Assembly (NCBI GenBank): GCA_014871385.1
Contig: CM026428.1
Span: forward strand, 2,676,776 to 2,740,775
Reading direction: 5' to 3'
Length of the DNA: 64,000 nt
Source of the DNA: Ceratodon purpureus
Taxonomy: Eukaryota > Streptophyta > Bryopsida > Pseudoditrichales > Ditrichaceae
Shown here: piece after piece, positions 38,819 to 50,102 of the stretch
Numbering within the stretch: the stretch's first letter is position 1
How the letters are laid out: every line of letters starts with the position of its first letter
Notes under the pieces: model-generated
Seen by the model: the letters and a program-made list of their open reading frames with translations, nothing else
What the model was told of the DNA's origin: nothing
The model's database searches: none
Made by a program: the position numbers and the translations under genes

Positions 38819-39281
38819 CCTCCGATCATGAAACATCGATCATGTCGATCGGTGGAAACGATCAAAACTTTGTCCTCTTTTTCCGCTCCTGGAAGAGCGG
38901 TCGTCCAGGAGGGATCTCGTCCCGCTTTCCAGCCACCGTTCTTAGATGTTGGGTTCCCTCCCTGGTTGCAACTGTTCACCCTAGTTGTTCCGTCAGGTTC
39001 AACTGTCACGCTGTCAATTTTATAAGCACATCGCGTCCTCCAAAGTGTCCTCCCTGCCCAAAAAGATCCACCATACGGTTGCAATGCACACTGAGCCGTT
39101 GTGCTCGATACTAAGGTTTTGTGGCATAATCGAAAAGAGTCGGCGGCCATTTACCACCCAGGACCACTCTCTCTTTGCAATCGGTGGAAGCGTTCATTTC
39201 ATGGAAAAAATCGACTTGTGCGTCACCTTGATGGGCCGGCGAGGGATCATACATATGTCGCTCGACAAAAGAGATCCTGGC
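38819..39281. other. Spacer between convergent tRNA genes
   Basis: 463 bp of even composition separate the two tRNA-Ala genes, which point at each other. Frames through it are chance translations. Terminator candidates are TTTTT (plus strand, 38877-38881) and TTTT (minus strand, 39267-39270). Confidence 0.6.
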
Positions 39282-39354
39282 TGGAGATGGGGGGCATCGA
39301 TCCCCCTGCCTCTCGAATGCGAATCGAGCGCTCTACCATTTGAGCTACATCCCC
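39282..39354 (-). tRNA. tRNA-Ala(CGC), left arm, second copy
   Basis: Identical in sequence to the tRNA at 38746 but on the opposite strand: G3:U70, anticodon CGC, A at position 54. A TTTT terminator lies 12 bases past its 3' end (39267-39270). The flanks differ from those of the first copy, so the pair was not made by a simple local inversion. Confidence 0.95.
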
Positions 39355-40224
39355 GGGCACTGTCGATAGCAACTTGAATTCGCCGCAAGCACCGAATCTC
39401 GGAAAGACATCAACTCTTGCTCCATGAGCATCCCTGCGCGAATCCTCATACATACCTGGTTAGCTCATACTCTTGGAGGCCATCCTTAGGGTGGAAGTTC
39501 TGGTGCAGAGGTGGAGCAAAAGTAGATCCAAAGTGGTTTCATTGCCATGTGATACGAGAGAGAGAGCCGAGAATAGTGGAGAGTAGCCACTAAATTAGGG
39601 TCTAAAATGAGGAGGGATTATTTCCGCTTTGAATGGGTAGACACCTCGTTTAAAGGAAATTGAAGTTCCTTTGTGTAGTATTGGATTCGGATAATGTCAA
39701 ATTGGTTGTTGTTGAAGGTTTGAAGGAGGTGTGGTGTAAGCGTGTGTAGATTAGAGAGATGGGCTATGATTTGGAACAATACAATATCTTGCACTTATTG
39801 TGTGTTTAAATTATCATATTTACGTATGATCTTCTTGTGATACAAACTAGCAAATCTTTTTATTCACATATAACCTCACTTTTTGATACAATATCCTCCC
39901 CTATTTGTCCTCCCCTCAATCTTTCTCCCGCCTATAGCCTTCATAATTCAATGCACTTCTTTCAGATCTTAAAATTTAAATTTAATCTTTCTCATAAACA
40001 AAATCCTTCCTTTTTTTCTTCTTGACATCTCTCACCACAGTTCATACACAAAAACATCAAATCATCACTTCCACTAACATGCATTGCAACGCATATCCCT
40101 ATATACAACCCACCAAATAGACCATGAACAAGTAACATCCTTCTCCTCCCCCCTGACTTGACTCCTTCCCACCATACACTAATGCATAACAGACACAAAC
40201 ACACTAGATATAAATTGAAATATA
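39355..40224. other. Arm DNA without gene
   Basis: No feature beyond the tRNA upstream flank. A 70-codon minus frame at 39992-40204 is featureless. Confidence 0.5.
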
Positions 40225-41165
40225 GATCGGTTATCCAATTAGTGCCAACTATGCTTGCAATGACCGGAACCCCACAGCGAGGATCATGACTATTCTGACC
40301 AGATTATGGAAATTTGGTCAAAATGATCATGATTGTGGTCACTTCTTTTGATGATTGCAGGCATGGTTTGGACTAGTGTCTATACTTTGTAAAAATCAAT
40401 CAACCATTTAAGAAAATGCATTAGTAGATTGACAACTAACCACCAATCTAGCGCAATAATTATTTTAACACATTTTAAAGACATTAAAATGTCTGAAATA
40501 TGATTAAGACACTCTTCAATCTTAAAGAAACTTAATAGTCTATTCTATTATTTTGCTAGAATGGCCTGCCCATAAGACCAATACTACTACATACACTATG
40601 CATCCCAGTAAAAGTAATGAACCCACTCTCCACTACTGAAAAGTCTACGTCGTTTTTTGGACCTCAAAATTGTCAAAATCTTCATTGCACACAAAGTATC
40701 TTCTGATGCGTTGCATGTCTAGAAGGCGACAACCAAGGAGGGCAGGTACCTCCAAATCTCCAAAATCATCACAACACATAAGATATCTTCAGATGCGCTG
40801 CGTGCTTGGAAGGCGACAACCAAGGGGGAGGAAGATTTCTGATCACTGGAAGATCCGACAATTAATTACAAGTCAGCCCAAAAAAAGTGTTAAATTACTG
40901 ATTTGATTTTGAAGGTTTAGGATTTTTTCAGGTTTAGGATTTTTTCAGGTTTAGGATTTTTTCAGGTTCAAAACCTAAATCTTTCGTAAATATCACATTA
41001 GTATCACCCAAATATCAGCCAAGTATCAACCAAGTATCACTCAGGTATCATCCAAGTATCACATAATTATCATATAGAAATTACCAAATTATTTTACTAA
41101 AAGAAGATAATAGCTTGGCAAGAAGGCTCAGTCAATCGTGTATGCTTCTTGGTTGCCTTCACAAA
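40225..41165 (+). repeat. Old duplicate of the protease upstream region
   Basis: Collinear with about 43753-44735, the DNA just upstream of the intact protease gene. Shared landmarks include GACTATTCTGACCAGATTAT, CACATTTTAAAGACATTAAA, ACATAAGATATCTTCAGATG and the CAAGTATCAYC series. Divergence and small indels are obvious, so it is much older than the inverted duplication. Together with the exon at 42,020 it represents a partial tandem copy of the protease locus. Confidence 0.85.
40914..40964 (+). repeat. Tandem repeat, 17-bp unit, three copies
   Basis: GGTTTAGGATTTTTTCA occurs three times. The related site near 44552 has a single copy, so the expansion is specific to this duplicate. Confidence 0.9.
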
Positions 41166-42019
41166 ATATATGTCAATCAATAACATTCAATTTGAAGGAA
41201 ATTCTTTTAGTGCTTGATTCATTTGCTTGAATTGATCTTAAAATGAGAATTTTAAATTTTTTTAAAAAAAAAAAAAAAAAAAAAAACTTAAAAATTGATA
41301 TGATTTAAGAGACAGAAGTTAGAATTGATATGATTTAAGAGATAGAAGTTAGAATTTATATGATTTAAGAGACATAAGTCAGAATTGATCCGTGAACATT
41401 AGAATATGACTTAGTGGTAAAGACAGAGTGTTTTAGGACAAACATTATTTAAAATCATATTTGCCGTCACTTTCCGGTAAATGATTCTAATGATCATTTT
41501 AAGAACATTCCAAAGCAAGACATCACATTCGTGAAAGGTTGAAGACGGAGATTCATTTTTATAGTATTGATCCATTCTACAATGTCCAGGTCACTCAATT
41601 TGTTGCTCTGAATAGTGACACTACAACAACGCATCGCACTTCTGGAAGAAATAAATGTTGAAGATTCCATTTAGGAATATGATCCACTCAAGGACGTCAA
41701 GGATGTCATGGTCACCTCAATTTGTTGCTCTAAATAGTGACACCATTATAAGAACATTGCATTTATGGAAAAAAAGATGAAGATTCTATTTAAGAATTTG
41801 ATCTACTCTAGGACGTGAAGGTCGGTCAACCCGTCACATTGAATATTGACAACAAAACAAAGATTAAGGAGTTTTGTTCTTTAAAAGGTAGGTATAAAAA
41901 ATGAAGAAAATATCTAGATTTTGGGATTTAAACAAAGACCAATTTTCTTGTTCAATATTTATTAGTGAATATTATGTTATAGATATTTATTAAAACATCT
42001 GTTTTTATGACATTTGAAG
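41166..42019. other. Non-coding DNA replacing exons 1-2 of the protease copy
   Basis: Between the promoter-like block and the exon fragment there is no match to protease exons 1 or 2. An A-run (41263-41286) and a 30-bp tandem repeat lie here. Confidence 0.6.
41297..41386 (+). repeat. Tandem repeat, 30-bp unit, three copies
   Basis: Three units of GATATGATTTAAGAGACAGA plus AGTTAGAATT with two or three substitutions in the later copies, directly after the poly(A) run. Confidence 0.9.
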
Positions 42020-42240
42020 GCCTATGTGTGTGCACAAGTCCATCAAGGAGGTTCATATGAGTGTAATGGAGGCGTCAAGCAGTGTGACTACGATGTGGAC
42101 TATGCTGATGGTAGCACCACGATGGGGGTGTTGATGGAAGACACCGTCACACTGTTTCTCACAAACGGAAGTCGAAGTCAAACAAAGGCTATCATTAGGT
42201 AATATCTCGTAAAAATTTGTTATGGTAGTAATTATCAATA
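42020..42240 (+). pseudogene. Exon 3 fragment of a partial protease gene copy
   Basis: From about 42025 to 42202 the sequence matches exon 3 of the intact gene (46573-46749). By my count there are about 20 substitutions and no indel in roughly 178 bases (near 89% identity). The frame stays open (GGSYECNGGVKQCDYDVDYA... against GGAYECNGGVKQCDYDVEYA...). A GTAATATC donor-like sequence follows, and weak intron similarity continues to about 42240. The 5' end of exon 3, exons 1-2 and exons 4-8 are missing, so it cannot encode a protease. Confidence 0.9.
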
Positions 42241-43752
42241 CAAGGATTATCATTAAGTTTGCTTTTGGAAGTGTCTTTCATTGTAAAGTAGGTAAATTGC
42301 ATTTGGTAAAGACCGAATTTGCTATTTGGTCCTACCTCATTCGGAATTCTTAATTTGGTGACAAAGTTGCTATTGAATGAATAATTTTTTTAAAATATGT
42401 AAAAGATTTAGCTTTTAGGATTTAGACAAAGACAATTTATTCTTTTTTATTTATTTTGAACTATAGTAATGTGAGTGATTTGTTTAATGCTCAGATTAGA
42501 AATATGATGTTCAAATGACTTGATAGTATTTATGTTTATGAATCTTTGTTTTTTATAAGTCCTTTATAGTGATAAATTTGCTTGCAAGACTTACTTCCAA
42601 TATGTTTCTTTCAATGGTTATTGATGTAATAATCTAAGCAATTTGTTTAATGCTCACATTCAAGAGATGATGGTCAATTGACTTGATAGTGTTTGACTCT
42701 ATGAATCTTAACCTTTTTATATGTCCTTTATAGTGACACATTTGCCTATAAGACTTACTTCTAATATGTTTCTTCTTGTGACTATTTATGCCTTTCAAAA
42801 TCAATTTTGGAATGTAAATATTTTTCCTTAGTCATTCTTTGAACCGGTTAGATTCCTAAACTACAAACTCTTGGACAACTTCTAATATTTTGACCTTCCA
42901 ATTGAGGACTTTTGGATGGAATAGGTAAAAACTTTAAAAGTAAAAAAATAAGCCATGCCCCGCAATCTGAAATCATGTGCTTTAATTTTCCCAACTCACA
43001 AATAAGACCCAGTTGGCTCCATGATCCATCTCAGACTCAATCCCCCAAGCACCTGGGACCCCACTCCTCGTGCCACACCCCGCCTATTCCTGAATTATTT
43101 ACAGTGCCCCACAACCCAAATTATATACTCTGATCTAGGGACACCCAAAACAACAGGGACCCAAAATTAACATCACCATTGCAACAAAGACACTCTGTGA
43201 CTCTGCTGAAAACAACATGCAAAGACAAGTCTGCTCAAATTCAAAATCATCGACAATGTGCTCACACTGATGTATCATATTTAATTGGGAGGGGGCCATT
43301 TCAGATACAGAGCTTCTGGATAAAGTGTTGGAAGTTGGTGTCCTGACTCTAAATTCTACAAATTCTATGACAAGACAAATTTCATTCAGAAGTAATGAGT
43401 CCAGGCATGAGGGCTGTGACGGTATGCAGGGAATGAGGGGGTGCCACGTGGCAGGCAACCCGAGGAAACTCAAGGAGAGTCAACATAGTCTTGGCCACTT
43501 CCCCACTGAAGATTCCCCTCCTCTCTCCAAGTCCCTTCCATACCATACCTCTCCCCCATCTGCCCACTTCCGATTGCCAGTACTGTAAAAAAAGAACGCT
43601 GGTTAGGACACTCTTTTGTGACCGCATTCGGCGATTATTTTGTTGGACAATTAATTAGAAATTTGTGTTTGCTTAAAGAAACCAATTTTTGAAAAAACAT
43701 AATTAATAACGCTTCTAAAATACTAAAAATAATTATTAAAAAGTCATATAGA
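42241..43752. other. Spacer upstream of the protease locus
   Basis: AT-rich to about 42,900, then more even. A diverged direct repeat (TTTGTTTAATGCTCA.ATT... to ...GACTTACTTCYAATATGTTTCTT) occurs near 42,480-42,610 and 42,645-42,775. No gene recognised. Confidence 0.5.
43443..43452. promoter_or_regulatory. G-box palindrome GCCACGTGGC
   Basis: A perfect 10-base palindrome with the CACGTG core bound by plant bZIP and bHLH factors. It is 1.9 kb upstream of the protease start, so a role in that gene's regulation is only a possibility. Confidence 0.3.
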
Positions 43753-44735
43753 TCAATTGTTTATCCCACTAGTGCAAACTATGCTTCAGAACCGGGTGAC
43801 GAGGATCTTGACTATTCTGACCAGATTATGGAAATTTGGTCAAAATGATTATGATTGTGGTCACCTCTTTTGGTGATTGTAGGCATGGTTTCCACTAGTG
43901 TCTATACTTTGTAAAAACCAATTAACCACTTGAGAAAATGCATTAGTAGATCAACAACTAACCACCAATCTAGCGCAATAACTATTTTAACACATTTTAA
44001 AGACATTAAAATGTCTGAAATATGATTAAGACACTCTTCAATCTTAAATAAACTTAATAGTCTATTCTATTACTATACTAGAATGGCCAACCCATAAGAC
44101 CAATACTACTACATACACTATGCATCCTAATAAAAGCAATAAATCCACGCGCCACTATTGAAAAGCCTGCGTTGTTTTCTAAATCTCCAAATCCCTTAAA
44201 TCTTCATTGCACCAAAGGTATCTTTCATTGTGCTGCATGCCAGGAAGGCGACAGCTAAAGAAGGCATGTACCTCCAAATCCCCAAAATCATCACAACACA
44301 TAAGATATCTTCAGATGCGCTGCATGCTTAGAAGGTGACATCAAAGGGGGGCGGGATTCCTGATCAGAGAGATACGACAATTAAATTACCTCCAAATCCC
44401 CAAAAATCTTCACAACACTTAGGATATCTTCAGATGCACTGCATGCCTGGAAGGCAACACCCAATTGGAGCCTAAATTCTTACTCGTGGAGATCCAAAAA
44501 TTATTTACAAGTCAGCCAAAAAGAAGTGCCAAATTCCAATCTCATTTTGAAGATCTAGGATTTTTCCAATTTCAAAACCTAAATCTTACCAAAATATCGC
44601 ATAAATATCACCCAAGTATCATCCAAGTATCACATAATTATCATACATAAATTATCAAATTATTTTAGTGAAAAGAGGATCATGCCTGGATGCTCGGTCA
44701 AGCGTGCATGGCGCTTGTTGGTTGCCTTCCCGGAG
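43753..44735 (+). repeat. Upstream region of the protease gene, source of the older duplicate
   Basis: Collinear with 40225-41165 (see that entry). It contains its own internal repeats: GATATCTTCAGATGC occurs twice, near 44305 and 44425. Similarity between the two blocks ends near TTGGTTGCCTTC (about 44730), shortly before the likely transcribed region. Confidence 0.8.
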
Positions 44736-45100
44736 GGGCTACATAAGCAGACCATCGATGGACGCTGTTGCCGAAGGTCCGACTCTCCGAAGCGTATTTC
44801 ATTCTAGCACAATCCGCCATCCGTCTAGATGATCACCATCTTAGGCTCCTGGACTGCGAGAGAGATTCTAGAAACCAAACTGTTGGATCTGTGACCGTGA
44901 TAAAGTTGTGTGTTCGTAGACTGGGGTGGTATCTGTCGGCAGCCGGTTTAAGCAGCTCCGGTTCCAAGGTGAACTTGCTTCGCTCCGGTTTATGTACTGT
45001 ACAGACTGAGAATTGTTTGTCCTGGGCCTGGGGTTGAGTGTCTGTGGAGAACACTGCACCTTGGTTTTCCGATTGGGTGCCTTATCGGTGAGATATTCAC

Positions 45101-45116
45101 AGTGTTTATAAACACT
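45101..45116. promoter_or_regulatory. TATA-containing palindrome upstream of the protease gene
   Basis: AGTGTTTATAAACACT is a perfect 16-base palindrome with a TTTATAAA core, 252 bases before the chosen ATG. Its position would suit a core promoter, but transcription could also begin further upstream. Confidence 0.3.
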
Positions 45117-45367
45117 ACTTGCTGGAGTTTTGCAGACTGCAACTTGAGTTGTTCTAGCTAGCGATCAGCGCTATCTAAGTGGGTGACTTGGTTTCTGCAT
45201 GGGTTGAAGGTGTGAGTTTCGGCGTTGGAGGTTTTACGAGCTACTGTTGGAGCTCGTTGGTTGTGTGGATTTGGCTAGTGAGGTCATGCATTGAGGTTTT
45301 GGTGTAGTGGTGTTGAGGGATATCAGTGGTACTAGCATTAGCTAACGGGAGAGGTTGGGTAGTAGCG

Positions 45368-48300
45368 ATGGCGGGGCGGCAGAATGCGCAGAGTCCTTAC
45401 TATGAGAGGATTAGTAATCCGCAGGGGTCAGGGGAGATGCGGGGGGTGACCGTGTTGATATCGATGCCGTCGGATGGGGACTCGAAGACGGTGTGTGCAG
45501 CTGCGGTGTGGCGTCAGCAGGATCCGGCGCCGCAGACTCATCAGGTGGGGCTGCCGACGCACATGCCGGCGCAGCCAGCAGCAGCGGGAGCGGGAGCGGG
45601 TGCGGGAGCGCGGTCAGTGAGGCGTGGGAAGAAGTTGCGGAAGTGGATTGGGCTTTTCATCTGTCTCGTGTTCGCAATTGTGCTGGGATTGAAGGCGCCG
45701 GACCTTCTCACTTCGGAGCATCAGCAGGACGACGAGGACAAGCGTGTCCATGTGTATACGCTGTACCCCAAGTACACCTCTGTGCCCATCAAGATGACGC
45801 AAATTCGGCGGACGCTTCTAGAGCGCGACCTCAAGAGGTTGGGTAAAGCATCGGTAATGGGATCATCTGGCCGGCAAAACCTTTCCGCCTCGTTTGCTGT
45901 CCATGGCAACATATATCCCGACGGGTACTAACTCGTCCGCCCTTTAATTGTGGTTTGCGAAGACCGTGTAGTTGTCAGGGTTTGGTTCCAGAGAGCAGAT
46001 TTGAGAGGTTTCTCGGTTTTGCAGTGGTTATGGTTTTGGAGTTTGATTGCAATTCTCCAGGTTAGAGAATGGTGCTCGCAGTTTGATACATTCTTCGGGG
46101 GTTTTGGGAAGTGGCGTGTTGTCCAAGGCCATAGATTCTGTACCCGTGGGTGGACGAGGTTTTGAAATTAATGGCAATGGTTGACGTACTGTGCAGGTTG
46201 TATTATATGACGCTTCTTCTCGGTAGTCCTCCTAAATTATACTTCCTGGATATGGACACGGGCAGCGATCTTACATGGTTGCAATGTGATGCTCCATGTC
46301 GGAACTGTGCCATTGTGAGTTCCTTGAACCTATTTTTCATGAGCGTCTCGTCTGGTTGAGGATTTTGGTTGTTTTCCTTGTAGAAGATGATACACCATAC
46401 TTTCTACCTAGTGTGTTTGATGTTTGTGAAAATAAAATTCTCTGGCTGGTGTTTTGTGTAAGGATGATGGGTTGGTTGTTTGATCGTAAGCGATGTGGTC
46501 AAATGCTCTGCGTGTTCAGGGGCCACACGGACTTTACAACCCTAGGAAAGCCAAAATGGTGGACTGCCGCACCCCTGTGTGTGCACGAGTCCAGCAAGGA
46601 GGTGCATACGAATGCAATGGAGGCGTCAAGCAGTGTGATTACGATGTCGAATATGCTGATGGGAGCGCCACGATGGGGGTGTTGATGGAAGACACCCTCA
46701 CTGTGTTTCTCTCAAACGGCAGTCGAAGTCAAACGAAGGCCATCATCGGGTAAGTTATTGTAGCAATTATCGTCTTGATTTTCTATTTGAATAATTCTGT
46801 AACTGAGGTTGTACATGAAAAGCATAAGGCGATGCTTCAGTAGTTCACGACATAATTTGTGGTTTTGTGACAGGTGTGGTTATGACCAGCAGGGAACGTT
46901 AGCAAAGTCACCTGCTAGCGTTGATGGCGTTATTGGTCTGAGCAGTTCCAAAGTAGCACTTCCTGCCCAGCTTGCCGAGAAGGGAATCATCAAAAACGTT
47001 ATAGGTCACTGTCTTGCTGGCGGGAGCAATTCAGGGGGTTACCTTTTCTTCGGCGATGAACTTGTCCCATCGTGGGGCATGACTTGGACCCCTATGATGG
47101 GAAAGCCGGAGATGTAAGTGTTTCTCTTGCTCAGAGTATTTGGGAAGATGACATTCATGTTCTTTGCACTTGTTTCGTTTGTGATTAGCATGTAAGAGTC
47201 GTACATAGAGTAGCTAAGTTCTTATCGAAAGCGTGGTACATGCTTGAAATTCTAGTCTGGATCAGGTCGGCTACTTACTGAGTAGTTGTTTTTGAAATTT
47301 TGAGATATCGCATTATATTGCTGGCAGGTTGGGTTATCAGGCTAGTCTACAAAGTATAAGATATGGAGGAGAGGCTCTGATGCTTAACGTCGATGACACT
47401 GATTTGATGAAAAGCACCAGCAGTATCATGTTCGACAGCGGGACCTCGTTCACTTACTTAGTTCCACAGGCGTATGCTTCTGTTCTTTCTGCGGTTGAGA
47501 TGCAAGCCAAAAAGAGCGGACTCTTACGGATCAAGTCTGACACCACGTTACCTTACTGTTGGCGAGGCCCATCTCCATTTCAGTAAGCTTTCTGATGATG
47601 CCATCCTTGTACAGCTTCTGTTTACAGCAACTTGGGGAATGTGACTCGTGCAATGAGTGCTTATATGCTTACAAGCATACAACATGCAATTTGATACTGA
47701 TACGTTTTTGGCCGTGGTGGACAGGTCCGTGACTGATGTTCACAAATATTTCAAAACGTTAACACTTGACTTTGGTGGACGGAATTGGTTTGCAACAGGC
47801 AGCACGTTAGACCTCAGTCCTGAGGGCTATCTAATTGTCTCGGTAAACTATGCCCTAAACTTGCACGCTAGCTTAATGGCTTGAAATTTTATTATCTTGT
47901 TCACTGTGCAGACTTTCTCTGTGCGTTTGAGATGTAGCATTGGACTGTTTGTTTCACAACGAGAGGGTATGATCTCTGAAGTGATTCAGTTTTTCTTACA
48001 TGGGTTGCAGACGCAAGGCAACGTGTGTCTTGGAATTCTGGATGCGAGCGGTGCAAGTCTTGAGGTCAAGAACATTATTGGCGGTAAATATGCTATCACA
48101 CACTGTCTTGTGCTTGAAATGTAGTCTACAAGGCCAATGATTAAATGATTTGGTGGATGTATGCGCAACATTACATTCGTTTTATTTGTGCAAGGTCTAT
48201 TCCCTGTTGAGACCTCACACTCTGTAGTTGCTGTGTATCTGTTATTTTTTCAGATATATCAATGCAGGGCTATTTGGTTGTATACGACAACGTTCGAGAC

Positions 48301-48390
48301 CGGATAGGATGGATACGCAGAAATTGCCACATCCGCCCAACAAAACCTTCATCCCCAGTTCTATCTAAAGCGACCTCTCTGTTCGCGTAG
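45368..48390 (+). CDS. Membrane-anchored pepsin-like aspartic protease (APCB1-like), 8 exons
   Basis: Exons by GT-AG junctions and family similarity: 45368-45924, 46197-46314, 46520-46749, 46874-47113, 47328-47582, 47725-47842, 48011-48083, 48254-48390; 1,728 bases, 575 residues. The start MAGRQNAQ is preferred over the in-frame ATG at 45326 because the N-terminus then resembles plant relatives (GVTVLISMPSDGDSK). An Ala/Gly-rich segment and basic cluster precede one membrane helix at residues about 93-110 (WIGLFICLVFAIVLGLKA), suggesting a type II anchor. The catalytic motifs are DTGS at 206-209 and DSGT at 418-421. Other family blocks are NIYPDGLYY, QCDAPC, ECNGGVKQCDYDVEYADGS, GVIGLSSSKVALPAQL, GYLVVYDNVRDRIGW. 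The protein belongs to plant A1 proteases like Arabidopsis APCB1, linked to BAG6 processing; substrate here is unknown. It lies between the inverted arms. Confidence 0.9.
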
Positions 48391-49061
48391 ACTGATTAAT
48401 TTGACTCACGACATAGGAGTATTTCCTGAAAATTTAAAAAAACTCGAGATAGCTCTACTGATATGCTGCTTCAACGACCAATTCCTAGAGCTTTCACAGT
48501 CTGGACATAATTCAGTATCAATCCATTGCAATTCATGTCAAACAATGCATGTGAATAGAGACACCATTATTTTTATAGCATTGGAAATACAACAAGATAT
48601 AGCGCCAGTTATCAATCACTACTGCTTGTGGTTAATGAGACATTCGTATAGGTTGCTAGTCTTTTACACTTCTCATAGTCCTCACAGAATCCATTGCCTG
48701 GACATACTATAATTTGTAGTTCAAATGCAATAGCAACTTGTCAATCTTAGGTTGATATCTTGCGAGGATTTTAAATGAGCTCTTAGCTTCTGTATTCATA
48801 AATACAAGGTTCAGATTAATTTAAGTTCTCCAATATGTTCATTCTCCTTTCGTACAATACACGACTATTTAAGACTAGGATTCATCATTTGAGGGCCTCT
48901 TTATGCTTACAATTGAAAGGCCAAAGCCGTATGATAAAAAATATTGAAGGTTGTGATTGGCTGAAATTGAGAAGCCATAATATTTTGGCGTTATCCAATG
49001 ATAATTCAGTCCAAGGGACATAAAAGAAGAAAGTGAGGTGGCAAACTCTTTTATCCAACAT
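48391..49061. other. 3' flank of the protease gene
   Basis: AT-rich DNA from the stop codon to the right-arm edge. The 103-codon frame at 48401-48712 is not recognisable. No strong boundary to transcription is seen before the antisense exon copy at 49062. Confidence 0.5.
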
Positions 49062-49248
49062 GATATTACCTAATGATAGCCTTTGTTTGACTTCGACTTC
49101 CGTTTGTGAGAAACAGTGTGACGGTGTCTTCCATCAACACCCCCATCGTGGTGCTACCATCAGCATAGTCCACATCGTAGTCACACTGCTTGACGCCTCC
49201 ATTACACTCATATGAACCTCCTTGATGGACTTGTGCACACACATAGGC
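49062..49248 (-). pseudogene. Inverted exon 3 fragment of the protease copy
   Basis: The right-arm counterpart of 42020-42206, now antisense to the intact gene and 671 bases past its stop codon. Its strand is opposite to exon 3 at 46573-46749, with about 89% identity over roughly 178 bases by my count. Confidence 0.9.
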
Positions 49249-50102
49249 CTTCAAATGTCATAAAAACAGATGTTTTAATAAATATCTATAACATAATATT
49301 CACTAATAAATATTGAACAAGAAAATTGGTCTTTGTTTAAATCCCAAAATCTAGATATTTTCTTCATTTTTTATACCTACCTTTTAAAGAACAAAACTCC
49401 TTAATCTTTGTTTTGTTGTCAATATTCAATGTGACGGGTTGACCGACCTTCACGTCCTAGAGTAGATCAAATTCTTAAATAGAATCTTCATCTTTTTTTC
49501 CATAAATGCAATGTTCTTATAATGGTGTCACTATTTAGAGCAACAAATTGAGGTGACCATGACATCCTTGACGTCCTTGAGTGGATCATATTCCTAAATG
49601 GAATCTTCAACATTTATTTCTTCCAGAAGTGCGATGCGTTGTTGTAGTGTCACTATTCAGAGCAACAAATTGAGTGACCTGGACATTGTAGAATGGATCA
49701 ATACTATAAAAATGAATCTCCGTCTTCAACCTTTCACGAATGTGATGTCTTGCTTTGGAATGTTCTTAAAATGATCATTAGAATCATTTACCGGAAAGTG
49801 ACGGCAAATATGATTTTAAATAATGTTTGTCCTAAAACACTCTGTCTTTACCACTAAGTCATATTCTAATGTTCACGGATCAATTCTGACTTATGTCTCT
49901 TAAATCATATAAATTCTAACTTCTATCTCTTAAATCATATCAATTCTAACTTCTGTCTCTTAAATCATATCAATTTTTAAGTTTTTTTTTTTTTTTTTTT
50001 TTTTAAAAAAATTTAAAATTCTCATTTTAAGATCAATTCAAGCAAATGAATCAAGCACTAAAAGAATTTCCTTCAAATTGAATGTTATTGATTGACATAT
50101 AT

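Larger units (their letters stand above)
37374..42206 (+). repeat. Left arm of large inverted duplication (donor copy)
   Basis: This 4,833-bp segment recurs inverted at 49062-61536. The right copy contains a LINE plus 18-bp target duplication (7,931 bp) and lacks 289 bp between two AAATTAT repeats (37392 and 37681). With these allowed for, the arm lengths agree to the base, and all compared frames translate identically. The inner breakpoint lies in an intron remnant of the protease copy. Similarity to the intact gene's intron continues past 42206 on this side but not beyond the right-arm edge at 49062, so the left arm is the original. Confidence 0.95.

Noticed and set aside
38740-39453. Open frames reading DVAQMVERSIRIREAGGSMPPIS and similar (also in the right arm).
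   Set aside because: They are translations through the tRNA-Ala genes.
40990-41075. CAAGTATCAYC repeats as a CRISPR-like array.
   Set aside because: Eleven-base degenerate units without spacers, in a plant genome; an ordinary minisatellite shared with 44590-44640.
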